Made by a program: the position numbers and the translations under genes. Under the pieces are notes generated by a model. It ran no database searches, had not been told where the DNA came from, and was given only the letters and a program-made list of their open reading frames with translations. From positions 13,766,556 to 13,830,555 of the forward strand of contig OX940868.1 in assembly GCA_954871525.1 (NCBI GenBank): a DNA stretch of 64,000 nucleotides, given 5' to 3'. Source of the DNA: Parietaria judaica (lineage: Eukaryota; Streptophyta; Magnoliopsida; Rosales; Urticaceae). Shown piece by piece: positions 1 through 17,418 of the stretch (within the stretch, counting starts at the first letter, position 1; each line of letters opens with the position of its first letter).

Positions 1-867
1 TTTGAGCAGCAAGCTGCAGTAGCTTGTGGAGTTGGAGTTGTCGTTTAGGGCTGTTACAGCTTTAGTTAATTTTTGTCGTTAGATTATTTATGCAGTTTTA
101 ATTAATGGGTGGGTTTAGAATAAATGACGTGTTGTCACATTAAGAGTTTGGTTTAATTAGGGTAGGAAATAATAAGTGACGTGTTGTCACCTCGTTTATA
201 CCTAGTGGATTAGGTCAGAATTCTTTTGTGCAGAAATTAGTCGAGTTTGGTCTCTCTCTCCACCGTCGGAAGAGCTCGGCCGTCTCCGAGCTCGACCGGC
301 GGCATTCATTTGATATTTATTCAATAAAATTGTTCGTGTTCATTCCTGTGAATTTTGCGTGTTGTATTTTGGGGTCGGGTCCTATCAGATTATTCACTTA
401 ATTAGCTTAAATTTAAAAATTTGGGGGTTTTTGGACCCCACCCCACTAAAAGGTAGTTTTCCCTATGGTTGTTCATGTCGTAAACTTTAGATGTTTTTGT
501 TATGTTCTTAAGATACAATCTCGTCATGGGTCTAATACCCGGTAATATCTTTTACATAAGGCGTTTACTCTAAATCCCTAGAGAGAACTAAGCTAATTGA
601 ACTAATTGGCGATCATTACACCTAATGGGCTAGGCTTACACAATTTAACCATAGCATAAGAAAATCAAAACATAATTTAAATAATTTATTCTTATGGATG
701 CAATTGGCACTAATCTTATGGATGTAAAAGTCTTATTCTTTATGTAACCAATGGACACAATAATAATTGTAAGAGATATCATATTTCCACAAAATTAAAT
801 CATGCTGCATATCTATAATTTTTTCTCACCTTCACAATAATTTCTATATATATATCTGCTCTGGTAG
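1..867. other. Intron of the PMT gene, with a possible retrotransposon 3' end
   Basis: No coding exon is visible here. The segment ends at the acceptor of the first visible PMT exon, so it is probably intron. Positions 52-389 could be an LTR: they start TGTTACAGC, end CCTATCA, and contain an AATAAA-like signal near 322 followed by a T/G-rich stretch. No matching second LTR or target duplication is in the window, so the LTR reading is weak. The rest is AT-rich and unremarkable. Confidence 0.3.
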
Positions 868-2339
868 GTACAAGGAAATGGAATCATGCATAACTCCTCT
901 CCCAGAGGTGAGTGATGCCAGTGAAGTTGCCGGAGGAGAATTGGAGAAGTTTCCGGCGAGGATTTATGCAATCCCTCCTAGGATAGCACAAGGACGTGTT
1001 CCTGGGGTCACACCGGAGTCTTATGAAGAAGACAGCAAGCTATGGAAGAAGCGATTTAATGCATACAAGAGATTGAATCGTATGTTTGGCACTGCACGGT
1101 ACCGGAATGTGATGGATATGAATGCAGGCCTCGGAGGTTTCGCAGCTTCACTTGATTGGAAAAAATCTTGGGTGATGAACGTGGTTCCTTCAATCGCTGA
1201 TAACACTTTGGGTGTCGTCTATGAGAGGGGTTTAATTGGCATGTATCATGACTGGTACGTGTACCCCAAACTTATATAACGGAAATTAGTATGTCTGAAA
1301 ACTGTATGTCAATTGGCCGCATGTCCGTCCCTGTCCTGGGGAATGGACAGGTACGTGAATAGTATTAGTAATCTTGGCAAAATTTGTTTGCCGATTTACG
1401 GTTAAGGTGTAAAATAGAAAAATTAGGTGGTTATTCAGGCTAGTGACACTTGATATTTCCGGTTTCTTTTCCATAAATTTTGGCTGATAAATTTCTTCTA
1501 AATATGGCTTGTTTAAATGTAGAATTTTTATAATGTTTATATTATTCCCATTCTTCAGGTGTGAAGGCTTCTCTACTTACCCAAGAACATATGATTTTAT
1601 TCACGGCGCTGGTGTGTTCAGCTTATACCAGGACAAGTAAGCTCCATTTTCTTCGTAATATTATTCTTTATTCATGACTAGTTTGGTTTATATAGCCGGG
1701 CCGGTTTACGGTCCGACTGATCGTAAACCATTCGCTGACCTTGCATTGTAACTTTATTCATGACTACATTTTCCATCAATTTTTTAGTCCATCAACAACT
1801 TTGCGTCGTAGATTTTGCTTCGTAGATTTTGCTTAAAGGAGTTGCATAGGAAAAGTTAAATCGAATGATTGAGAATTTCACCCATACAAATACCGTGTTA
1901 AATGATTTTTTCTACTTGAGTTCTTACATCAGATTTTGAATTCTTTTAATGAAAAAGGTTCACCCACTTTGTTGAGAAAAGACATCTTTACCCTTTAGTC
2001 ATCCTATTTTTATATAATATTAAAATATTAGTGTCCGGCGGGAAAATTAAACCCTTTTTTTTTTTGTGTTATAATGCTGGTCATCTTTTTTCTTTCAGGT
2101 GCGAACCAGAAGACATCCTCCTCGAGATGGATCGGATCCTGAGACCCGAAGGCGCGATCATTCTGAGGGACGAAGTCGACGTGATGAACAAGGTCAAGAA
2201 ACTCGCTGCCGGGATGAGGTGGGACGTGAAGCTGGTGGACCACGAGGATGGTCCTCTCGTGCCCGAGAAGATCATGGTGGCTGTGAAGCAGTATTGGGTT
2301 GCCGGAAACAGCACTTCGAGTAGCGACAACGAGGAGTGA
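868..2339 (+). CDS. Putative S-adenosylmethionine-dependent methyltransferase, PMT/QUASIMODO2-like family (3' exons only)
   Basis: Three exons are visible: 868-1254, 1559-1636 and 2099-2339, ending in TGA. All have GT-AG introns and phases that join. The joined protein reads through hallmark PMT blocks: [35 protein letters not shown] (the SAM-binding loop region), [53 protein letters not shown] and [19 protein letters not shown]. In the family these are Golgi type II membrane proteins, several implicated in methylating pectin. The membrane anchor and the N-terminal half of the catalytic domain lie upstream of the window or were lost. The C-terminal tail after [10 protein letters not shown] is Ser/Asp/Glu-rich. 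The 3' UTR and downstream DNA (2404-2799) recur exactly inside the mudrA gene at 29832-30227. Confidence 0.9.
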
Positions 2340-3989
2340 AAAGAGTGAGTATTCGGGCTGTATTAAAGAAATCATATGAAAGGTTGATTAATCTCTTAAA
2401 AGAGTAGGAGAGAGGTTGTTTCAGCTTCATAAGCTGGGTCTAGAAATGGTGTAGAGCATTATTTCTTACTACTTGTTTTGATGAATGATATGATATTACA
2501 CAGGAAAAAAAAATTGAAAAAAAATTTGTGTAATGAGGATGATGAATAATTTTTTTAGTTGATTGCCACGGTGGCTTTATGATGTCATAATGGCGTTTTT
2601 CTTATGATTTTCTATTTTCTGTTCCCTGATGTTTTTTGTCTTTGCATAGGTTTGGTATGTTGTGGTACTTTTAAGTTATAGGATACTTGTGATAAAAATA
2701 CACGAATTCGTGGTTAATTATTTTAATATTATCAAAAGTGTAAATTGTAGGTACTAAATGTAAATGCATTTGCTATTATCTCGAGTAAATATTGCAAAAA
2801 AAAAAAAAAAAAAAATTGGTGTCATTTTTCGCATAACTTTTTAAGTATTTGTGCCGTGATATCTTTGCTTTTGAAGGGCAATGTTGAATTGTGACTGGTT
2901 GAGAATTTTATAAATTGTTTATCGTGGTATTTTTTCTTTGAATTGAGATAGGTTATTGATGTTGGAGTTTGTTATTTGAACCCATTTCCAATGTCAAGTT
3001 TGTTCAAAAGCTTTATAATGCATTATTAAAAGGACTTTTATGGATGGGCTTAATTATACATAGATTAAAGATTGTCGCATTTTCCTTTGAAGATTACAAG
3101 TTTCTGTCTAAAAATTCCGGGTTTTTTTTTTTTTTTTTGCTAATTTGTTTACCATTCTAAGAGATATTTTTTCGTCCATGTGGTGGTTCTTCGACGGATT
3201 CTTGATGGAAGTGGGTTTTTTTAACACTTGTTTTGGCATCATTTTGAGATATTTTTATTTCTCACTTGAGAGCATGATGCTCTTTGGAAGATGCTTGTGA
3301 CCTTATGTTAGATCAAGCAAGAATCAAGAATCAAATCACAATAATTTAATTGACTAATAAAATATGTATAAGAAATGTGCTTCATAGAATAAAAGTTAAT
3401 AGCATATTGAAAACATAAAGAATATGTCCTATAATTCCCTTTTGTATTCTAATATAAAGTAAAAGCATCCGAAACTAGAGAATGTCATCATGTAGCACTC
3501 ACTGATGTTTAGTCACTGAGCTAAAATTTCCTTTAAAAATTACAAAAAGAAAACTCAATAGCTGTTATAGTGACTAAATTACTTACAGGAAATGATAAAG
3601 TTTTTGTTTAGATCTATACTTTACAGTTAAAAGATTCTGGAATATTGTAAAGCTTATAATGATTAGGAAGTTAGCGATATATGTATTTAAACTTTGATCA
3701 ATTGAGGCGCCATACAGTTAAAGTAAAAATTATTGCTCCTCTAGTAGTATGTCCCGTACTTCACAAATTTAAGATGTGCACATAGATGAATCAAGTAATT
3801 ATTTGCCACGCATTGGTAGTGCTTGTAGTACGGGTAGCTTGCGGATAGGCTTGCTCGCCCCACGTTTTTAGTGAGCGTTTGAAACTTGTGCCTGGCTTGG
3901 ATCCAGATATGGGTTGCCCATTTCGTAATTAATCTTAAGAGGGTAAAACACTCGTCCTGGGCCGAGTTTCAGGGAAGATGACCGAAAAA

Positions 3990-4413
3990 AATAATCTACT
4001 GCTTTAGAGGCCTCAAATTCAAGATGTATAAGTATATATTCATTTTTTTACTAATATTTAATTTTTAAATTTCGATAGGGGTCCAAAATACTCTTCGCTT
4101 AAGGTCCCGGCAAATTCAAAGTCTGCTCTGAATCCATCTATCCAAACAAGTGTATTTTTTACTGGCTCATCTATATGTGGGGGCGCGGGCACCCAGCTCG
4201 CAATAATCTACTGCTTTAGAGGCCTCAAACTCAAGATGTATAAGTATATATTCATTTTTTTACTAATATTTAATTTTTAAATTTCGATAGGGCTCCAAAA
4301 TCACTCTTCGTTTAAGGTCCCGACAATTCGAAGTCTGCTCTGGATCCATCTATCCAGATAGGTGTTTTTTTTTACGGGCTCATCTATATGTGAGGGCGTG
4401 GGCTGGGTGCCCG
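3990..4413. repeat. Tandem duplication, two units of about 212 bp
   Basis: Unit 1 (about 3990-4201) and unit 2 (about 4202-4413) share ATAATCTACTGCTTTAGAGG, an AT-rich core and a CTCATCTATATGTG tail, with scattered substitutions. The GGCCTC and GGGGTCC edges look like degenerate hAT-type transposon sequence. The copies have diverged at several sites, so the duplication is not very recent. Confidence 0.8.
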
Positions 4414-4588
4414 CAAGCGGGCGCGAGCTGCGGGCGGTTGCACCCACCCACCCGTTTGGAGAACTCTGATTGAACTCTGATTTAGCACTGAAATAAATAA
4501 TTAAATATAAAATATGGTAAAAAAGAACATGTGGACTGATGACGTGGCGAAGAAAGAATCAGCATCCTCTGTTGCTTCCCAGTAGATT

Positions 4589-4591
4589 CCC

Positions 4592-4634
<43 letters not shown>

Positions 4635-4640
4635 AAAGGA
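4589..4640 (+). promoter_or_regulatory. Core promoter of the SGPP-like gene: CT tract plus TATA
   Basis: A (CT)n pyrimidine patch runs straight into a (TA)n tract ending TATATAAAAGG at about 4636. This lies about 100 bp before the start codon at 4739, the usual arrangement of a plant TATA promoter. A second CT-rich block sits in the presumed 5' UTR (4673-4686). Confidence 0.55.
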
Positions 4641-4738
4641 TCTCCGATCGCTCCCAAACAACAACCATTCATTCTCTCTCTCTCTTCAGACAGACAAAGT
4701 CCATTTTGTGCGGAGCTTCTCGATTGATCGTCGTCACA

Positions 4739-7700
4739 ATGACAGCTTCGTGTTGCCAGAACTCGACGGACTGGTAAATCCTTCATTTCATGGCGTCCTC
4801 TTTCGAATTCAAGAATCGCTTTCATGGAAGTAATTAATATATGTGTGTGTGTGTGTGTTCATTCGCTTCATTGTCTGTTCATCTGAACTTTGATTACTTG
4901 CATGCATGTTACGCCTGATTCCGAGATTTCAATATCAAATTACTCTGATTTTACTACTCAGATATCACCTTCCGATTATTATTATTATTGCTCTGATATT
5001 TGCACATCTCTAGATTCTAGATATTACATGTACAATGTTTGATTTATGTGTTTTAATTTCATCAACGATGATTTCGTCTGGTTCGAAACCGCACATAAAT
5101 CGTAGTCCTCTGCTGTTTGATCTTGTTGTTTTCGGTACAGAGAAACATGAGCAACATTTGTGCATTTTTCTGTTAATAATTTTCACCTTACTATGGTGAA
5201 TTTTCTTAAGATATTTTTTTTGACGATCGGCTGAAGCGAGCCAAGCCTATAAGGTTACACAAATTGTGTCGGCCATATGTCAAGCCATACAGCACTCGCT
5301 CTTTCACGAACGAGCGTGGTATATTTAGCCAATCGACCCTTTTTACTTTGCTGGATTAACATCTCATCTCTTATGGGAAAGAAATTTCAATATTATGCTT
5401 AGAGTGCACGATGTAAATGTACATTGTGCGAGAAAGCTCTTGATTCCTTGGAATCTCTAGTTGAGGCATGTAATTGTGTTTTTCTTGTCATACACTTCTT
5501 TTTATTTCAAATGCATCTTATTATGTTTATACTTTCCCCGTCCCAGGATTAACGTCTAGTTTAGGGTCGCAATAATGTAGATCCGAGCATGAATTTTATA
5601 AGACATATCTGCACTGAGCATATAATTTGTTGTCATTTTTCGGTTTAACTTCCAAAATACTTGTGGAGTGCCGTTTAACAACATAACAATATATAAATGC
5701 TAGTGTTTTTTACGTGTAGAACAATTGATATTGCCGAGCTTTTTTTTTTTTTTTTTTTTTTTTATGATTGTTATGTTTGAAATAATTCATCAATGCTACC
5801 TTTTTTCACTTAAAAGCTAAATTAAGCGATAGCATTTCGCTGAATTTTCATGATCCATGGAATTCTGGACCCATAAACTTTGACATTTACTGTGCAATAA
5901 ATTACTGGCATATCTGTTGGATTTTATCTTATTTAGTCAGAAACTAGTTATCAAATCATTGATCGTTTTCTCTTTTCTTTTTTCTGAACCAGCAAGAGTT
6001 CACTCGCTGGACAAGCTCCACTTCAGGCAGTACTATTCGACGTTGATGGAACTCTTTGTGATTCTGATCCAATCCACCACATTGCCTTCCAAGAAATGCT
6101 TCAAGAGGTACCGCTAAAACGAAAATACCCCCTAAAAAAAAAAACTTATGTTTCTCAAGAATGCAAATATGCCATCCCAACTAATTTTATATTTCACAAC
6201 TGGCACTGGATAATATATTTTTTCCTAAGAGCTAGTAAGAAGTTTGCAGTAATATGACTTTCCTGGATTTGTTAACCGTAATCTTTTGTATCGGCAGATA
6301 GGTTATAATGGTGGAGTTCCCATTACCGAGGACTTCTTTGTTCAGAACATTGCTGGCAAGCACAATGACGATATCGCCCGGCTACTCTTCCCTGATGATT
6401 TCCAGCGAGGCTTAAAGTTCTGCGTAGACAAGGAAGCCATGTTTCGACGGTAATTTGCACTCCTTACATACATGTTATTATTATATGTATGAAAACGTCT
6501 GGACTAAATAAATAGTCAAATTGGAATAAAGGTTGGCTTCAGAGAAACTGAAGCCTCTTGACGGGCTTTACGAAGTGAAGAAATGGATTGAAGACCGAGG
6601 GCTAAAACGTGCTGCTGTCACAAATGCTCCAAGACCTAATGCAGAGCTGATGATCAAACAGCTCGGACTCACGGATTTTTTTGATGCTGTGATCATCGGA
6701 GACGAATGCGAGCATGCCAAGCCTCACCCAGAGCCCTACTTGAAGGCTCTCAAAGCACTCAATGTGTCCAAGGATCACACATTCATATTTGAGGTCAGTT
6801 TTCTAAACAACCCTGTCGAAAACCCAAAAATATTATTATAGAATTATTGTCTTCCTAGAGCTGTGATTAGTTACATTTGTGTTAATCTTTAGATTTTAAG
6901 ATAAAGTTACTCACACCAACGCCCCATGACCCTTACTCATTGGTCAACTTTGCGTCTGTTAACTTTATTTCGGTGCACATTGTTTCTTGAATTTAGGTTT
7001 TGTTACAAGATACTCTATGTTGTATAATCGATGGGACCGAAAATGTATCTGTTTTTGTTCTTATTTTTTCGTTCATAATATATTATCAATAATGATAATA
7101 TCGTTATGACCCTAAAATATCAATTTTATAAAGGATAGGGAGTATTCTGCACCAGACTGAAAGTTATGGGTACAGAGTGCACCAATAGTAAAGTCTAGGG
7201 GGTAATGGTGCTTATTACTCCTTAGGTGACCGACTCAAAATGAGTGATTATATTCCTGATTCTACTATTGTTTGAATATGATAGAACCCACATATAGTCA
7301 AACCGTAAACTCGCCAAAATTACGCGTCTCCGGAAATATCATTTATAAACATCAAGCAACGCATATCACCCGTCGACAATTCGAGAGCTATATCGGAAAT
7401 TCTCATAATTTTCTGATTGTAAAACTCGACAAGGCCTAGAGCGGGTGCCTTGTATAGGCTTAGAAACCCTAATTACACCATAAACACAACCAATTTCATG
7501 ATATTAGCTAAAGACATAATTAACTAGACAGAATTAAAGGTATATCAGAATTATAAACAACGTAATATTTACCTTGCCAGTAAATAGGTTTATTGATGGT
7601 ATATGTACCCGAACTTTGACCAACTGAGGCCGCATAGGTCGAAAGTGAAAAAATACCCAAAGCTGACAAAACTAAAGTGACGCATTCTTCCGTTCACTTT

Positions 7701-8182
7701 TTTTGACGGACGTTGGTCAAATGCCATGTGGTATGAAGGACGTTGGGCAAAACTGAGGCGTCGTATATTTCAGTCAATTTGACGCCACATGACATTTGAC
7801 CTAAGTCCGTAAAAAAGAAAAAAAAAACGTGGACGAAAATAAGCGTCGCCTCAGTTTTGTCACTTTTGCGGCTAGTTTTTCACGTTGGACCTATGCAGTA
7901 AAAGTTTGAGTACTTATGCCGCCGATATCCCAATATCATTTCATCTATAACACTATCTTGTTATTGGTTCAATCATACAAAAACTAGTATTTATTCTCTT
8001 CTTTTTTTGCACAGGATTCTGTTTCGGGAATAAAAGCTGGCGTTGCAGCGGGGATGCCGGTGGTCGGGATAGCCACTCGGAACCCGGAAGAGATGCTGAT
8101 GCAAGCAAAGCCAACCTTTCTTGTAAAGAGTTATTCTGATCCTAAGTTGTGGGAGGCTCTGAAAGAGCTTGATAATGCTTAA
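4739..8182 (+). CDS. SGPP: HAD-superfamily sugar phosphatase, SGPP-like (complete)
   Basis: Exons are 4739-4773, 5993-6107, 6298-6449, 6532-6793 and 8015-8182. They join in frame to 243 residues, matching the roughly 245 residues of the Arabidopsis homologue as I recall it. All four HAD motifs are present: motif I FDVDGTLCD (nucleophile Asp28, acid/base Asp30), motif II VTNAP (Thr131/Asn132), motif III Lys164 in AKPHPEPY, and motif IV FEDS (Glu188/Asp189). The family dephosphorylates small sugar phosphates through an aspartyl-phosphate intermediate with Mg2+. The helical cap lies between motifs I and II. No targeting peptide is obvious, so a cytosolic location is inferred. Intron 4 (6794-8014) hosts a MITE. 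The start is the first ATG after the promoter and keeps frame into motif I. Confidence 0.93.
7592..7926. mobile_element. MITE-like inverted-repeat element in SGPP intron 4
   Basis: The left arm (about 7592-7680, including GCATAGGTCGAAAGTG and TGACAAAACT) matches the reverse complement of the right arm (about 7845-7926, including GACCTATGCAG and AGTTTTGTCAC). The arms are about 80 bp, imperfect and with a gap. The middle has no coding capacity. I could not fix a target-site duplication, so the exact ends and superfamily are uncertain. Confidence 0.5.
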
Positions 8183-9350
8183 AGCTTGAGCTTCAAGCCA
8201 AGCCACCTCTCATCAACTACAATGAACACAAATTTCTGTGTAACATTAAATTAAATAAATTGTTGAGGTCCTATCTATCATTATCATTTATGACATAGCT
8301 TCATATAGAAGAAGAAAACAAAGAAAATAATTGAAATATTCAGCTTTCTGATATTTAAAAACACACAAAATATACTGATAAAATGAAAGCCGTTTAGTTT
8401 CCATTTGGTATTGGTTTTGTTTTGATTCTTATTCTGTGTGATTGATTTAGTATTTTTATAATGAAGATTGAGATTGGAGTATGAAAACAAACAAAAACAA
8501 ATCAGAAACGGTATTATGGTTCCTATTATGAAATAGGCTTTGGGCTCGAGATTGTATTGTAGCTTTTCGATCAAGTTACCGTTGGTTTTTAACAAAAATT
8601 ATTATTTGAAGCGTGCCTTTAATAGCTAAATAAATACAAAAATACAAAATCAAAACAAAGCACAAATACAAACTTACGTAAAATTGGCATATTTAATAGA
8701 TATCATATTGAAGAAACTAGTTATCATATTGTAATATCATCCCTCAAGTAATGAACACTTTTCTTTTCTTTTCCTTTCTTCACTTAAAGCAAATAAAAAG
8801 AATATGCACACAAAGAAACTCCTTAGAGAGGCCAAAGAGTATTGCCTCTCAAGCAGCAATGTTAATAGTATAAAAAATGATCTCTATACATATATATCTT
8901 ACAACAGAAAACACACAAACATCATCATAACAAGGTTTAAATACCGCTTGCTGATATCGTTTCGCACTTTTCATTTTACGGATATATCGTTTGTCGATTA
9001 GTATCTCATAGGTAAATCGATGGATATGCCGACGGATATATCGTTTCGCATATCCTCGGAAAAAGATTTTCGATGGGCATGCCGACGGGTTAAGGAGCGT
9101 GGCATTTCAGATGCTGCAAAACTACGTCGTTTTAATGTACTATACACGAGAAATCAAAGCTTTAAGACTCAAGACAGATAATTCTTCCACAAGCAGTATC
9201 ACTTTTGCTTTGCTAATTTTTCAATAATATCCGGCCAACAACATTCTAAATCAACAAATTCCCGAAAGCCGTTGTAAACCGTTGAAAGTATGTTATGGCA
9301 TTATACACCAGAAGCAATTACAGCATACATTATAGATGGCATTACAGCAT
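8183..9350. other. Intergenic between SGPP and the DRP1 pseudogene
   Basis: The SGPP 3' UTR, then AT-rich DNA. Positions 8960-9100 hold short degenerate repeats of GGATATATCGTTT and of a GATGGNNATGCCGACGG motif, possibly a transposon scrap. No gene was recognised. Confidence 0.5.
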
Positions 9351-12103
9351 CTACAGAAGCTTCAGCGGGGCCTCTGAAATATCAATGAGGCGTCGATAGC
9401 CTTGCTCCGGTGCAACTAGATGAGGTTGGTATCCATCTGCCTCAGAAATCACTTTCTGAATATTTGGAAGTGCAAGGTGACGATTGAAAGGAAGCTTCCT
9501 CAAAGCAGAAGGAAGCTGTTGGTCAAATACACCGTAGATTCGGTCGCCTGATAAAAGAAACCATAGTAAAAGGAAGATAATTCATCCACACTGATCTGTA
9601 TTAAGTTAACTGTTACGATCCCAAGTTATAACATAATTAAACACGTATTTATAAATACATAAGTTATGTGTAACGACTGAAAATTTGATCTCGTAACAGG
9701 AATAGTACCGAGCGTAATCTCCAATCTTTTCAGAGAGATTAAACTTTGTGAATGATTATTGACTACTTTTTTCATCAGCATGTGATCTCTTAAATAGATG
9801 AAGGGAATTACAAACTAATGGGTAGACCCAACCTAATTAAGACTTAAAATATAAACAACCAAACTCTAAATGTAACTAAATTGTCAAAACAACATAATTA
9901 AATAACGTAATTAAACACTAATTATTCCTAAATTTACTATGTAACATTAAGGTCGGTGACAAGCGAATAACGTTACCCTCCGTCCAAATGTTCTCTAAAT
10001 ATCCTTTCAAAGGCACGGCATAACTCAAGAATAGTATATAACTGTGCCTGCATATATAAAATGTTTTAGATAACTATCATAAGCTCAATATTCTTGTAAC
10101 AGAATGAATGAATGAATGAATGAATCATGAGCTAACCTTCGAGCTAACCCCTGCACAACAAACAAGCCGAAAACAGAACTCGTTAACAAATCCTATATTA
10201 AAAAAGAAATATTTTTTCTATAAAAGTCGGTGGAATCGGCCATAAAGTGGGAATATGTGAAGAAAAATCCCAGTGGGATAAACTTCTCTTGCAAGTTTGA
10301 TAGCATCAGATGTTGCAACATCTTGATTGGCAGGAGTTGTTGCCAGTATAATGAAATTTGGCTGCAAACAAGAGAACGAAGAAAATGATTTACATGAAAC
10401 ACTCATCGTTGTATACTAGTCCAAGTGTAGAAACCGAAGGAAAAAAAAATGTCGGGAGTTTAAGCCAAAGTTTCGCAACAACCAAGATAAACACAAGGTA
10501 TATACTATATAGTACAACATCATCTGCACCGATTTAATGTAATAAAGTGTAGGAGATGCTCTCTTTCATAATGTCCTCGGTACCTTGTCAACGTAGGAGC
10601 GGACCGTAGTTTCAATATCCTGAACGATGATTTCTGGCTGTCCCTCTGCAGATAATAAACACCCATAACTTAACCTTAAATTCTCCACATTGTTAAGTAA
10701 TGAAGTATATTCAAACAGAAAGACAAGGACAAGCAAGTTTACCTACGGCTACCTTTACTGAACCGGATAAGTCTTTCACTGTTAGATTGACAACTGCGTG
10801 AAAGTGACCAAGCTCAGTGAGAAGAATATCAATGAAAATCAGAGTATCACTTGAACTAAATGACTAGAATAAACTGTAAGAAACACACAGATTTACACTA
10901 AAAATTATAAGTTGTCGATTTTTTTCTTCAGCACGGCCGAAAATATAAGCAGTGCAGTGTCCCGGCGTTTATTCACTAGCTAGTAGTGCAATTCCCATTA
11001 CCACTATAAAATACAGCTATTACTTGCCATTCAAGTTACTTCAGAAAAATTGGAAACTGTAATATATGTATTCAATAGATCACTGATAGATTCTTGTTAG
11101 TTTGTTAATAGGAGGGGTCGGTTTGTTATTTTTTACTAGTTAGTTAAGACCTATATTAGCTGAGTATTCATTACTTACGCCGTTGTGGAGAGTGGCGGGA
11201 CTCTCGAATATCTGTGTACTTTTCGAGTTTTCGAGATTCTTATTAATGGTGTCAAACAAAACATACAAAAATCGTTGAATCTTTTCTTTGGCAAGTGAAG
11301 GAACTCTGCATACTCTTCTACACATTGTTCTGTCTTGTGCAGCGGCAAAACCAACGGTCTCCTTGTGACCATCCCCGAAATAATAAACCCATATATATTA
11401 AACTTTTATATTGAGCGTGAAGCTTAATTTACACGTAATCGCTACAAATACCCAACACAGAGGCTTTGTGGTTACTTGTTACCCTATGTATTTCGCTTAT
11501 TTGACCTTGATCCATCATTGTGCAATGCATAGCACGAAATAGAGAGTGTAACCGAGAATTCCGATCGAGATTATATGAGATCGAGATTACAAGTGACAAG
11601 TGGGTGTACCTCTTACACGGAGAGAGCGAACCACTATAATCCTAATGCCTTTTTTTCGATTTTCAGATTCTAACATAATCTTTGTCCTAAGCTTACTGGC
11701 CTCAGTCCTAAGCCATGAAAAGTGATTTTGATGCAGTGTTAGTCATCTAAAGCATTTCCAGTTTCCAATACACTGAAAGAAAGTAGTTTGACTTTGTTGA
11801 CTTTCTTTCCCGGGAACCAAATAGAAAAAAAAATCACAAGGAGAAACTTCAGAACCTGATCCTCTCGGCAGAAAATCGGGACCAACGACGCTCTCCAACG
11901 CTGACGACTTTCCAGAGCTCTACAAGCACAAAACAGAAAAACTGTATATATATAATCGGAACTATATACGAACGCGCAGAGAAAGAACGAAACTGTAGTA
12001 CCTGGCCGCCGCCGACGGCGACAGAGGGAAGAGCCTCCCCGAGGACAGTCGAGGCTCTCTGAATCCGGCTGACGAAGTCGATCAAGCTCCGCATGGTGGC
12101 CAT
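9351..12103 (-). pseudogene. DRP1: Dynamin-related protein 1 (DRP1) copy, internally deleted and truncated
   Basis: Exon-sized blocks in DRP1 order on the minus strand: start MATMRSLIDFVSRIQRAS (from 12103); P-loop exon 11919-11856 (SSGKSSALESVVG, DFLPRGSG); [14 protein letters not shown] and [15 protein letters not shown] (about 11370-11265); VVNLTVKDLSGSVKVAV (about 10790-10745, with DLSG instead of the switch motif DLPG); a block ending VRSYVDK (about 10650-10585); a block containing [17 protein letters not shown] (about 10363-10270); LYTILELCRAFERIF (about 10045-9990); and RIYGVFDQQLP to LVAPEQGYRRLID (about 9550-9370), ending LKLL-stop at 9351. Lost: the DHGG-type loop after the start, the TKxD part of the G domain, much of the middle domain, and everything after EQGYRRLID including the GED. 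The VTRRPL block has no AG acceptor directly before it. DRP1 proteins act in clathrin-mediated membrane traffic and at the cell plate; this copy cannot make a normal dynamin. Confidence 0.85.
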
Positions 12104-13001
12104 TGCAGTGCATTCTCCTCCGGTACGGCGAGCTCCGAGGAGAATGAGAGACAGCACCAGCAGCGAGAGGTACACGATGAGTACCACCAGAATATCTAGT
12201 TTTAAATATATTTGCGTTATTTTAAACAATTAATTTGAGAGATGGTTACTTCTAATATGAGTTATGCAGAGAATGATTATAATACACAGAGAGAGAGTTT
12301 TTTTTGTCAAGAGAAAGAGATGAATGAGAGTGTGAGGGTTTGGAAGTTTTTTTAATCTGATTTTTGGCGGGATTAATTTGAAAGTAATGATTGCCAAACC
12401 TTATTTATGATATTTTATGGTCATTTTTTTGGAAATGACAGATCGAGAAATGATTGATTACTTTTCTAAATGTCAACGATGATCATAGGCATAGCCTGGC
12501 CCGGCCCGATTGTTTCGGCATTGGGCAAAGACTGACCCAGATTTCCCAGTGCCTTTTTTTTTTAATATAAAGGTAAATACCGGTTTCAAACCGGTGTTTA
12601 ACATTGGTAACTAATATGCTTGGTTTTTATATAAAACCCGGACCACAACTAGTTCAGGTCCAGGGTTTTTTTGAAAAAAATATCTAGTCCGGGTTTGACT
12701 TTCACTAGATTTTTTACAGCATTAGTTTCAGTTATTATAAATTAAGCTGAACCGAAAACCAAAAAATAGAGAGGCAATATCGTCAAGATCTCGGCTTCCA
12801 GTCCTGATCCCGGTTTCACCCCTATCAATTACCATCATTCTCTTAAGATCATAGTTTAAGGCATAAACATTGTTGACATGAAATGTAAAGCTACATTTCT
12901 GTATGTGGAAATATTGTGATTTGAACTATAAAAAAGTGGCGTGATGCTCATAAATATAATTACATTAATAGTAAAAATGATACATTGTGGTTTCTGTATG
13001 T
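12104..13001. other. Intergenic between the DRP1 pseudogene 5' end and the GLR 3' end
   Basis: A former promoter/5' UTR side of the DRP1 copy, then an imperfect segment (about 12490-12830) with CCCGG- and ACCGG-rich phrases like those of the repeat in the GLR first intron. No gene. Confidence 0.45.

Positions 13002-17418
<4,417 letters not shown>

Larger units (their letters stand above)
2340..4738. other. Intergenic: PMT 3' UTR to SGPP promoter
   Basis: It begins with the PMT 3' UTR. Positions 2404-2799 are the source or twin of the copy at 29832-30227 and are followed directly by a run of about 20 A (2796-2815). Positions 3680-3730 resemble the end of the MITE found in the SGPP intron (motif AACTTTGATCAATTGAGG). 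A 212-bp tandem duplication occupies 3990-4413. I see no gene. Confidence 0.6.

Noticed and set aside
2028..2375. Open frames on both strands over the last PMT exon
   Set aside because: Shadow frames of the exon 2099-2339. The part before 2099 is intron.
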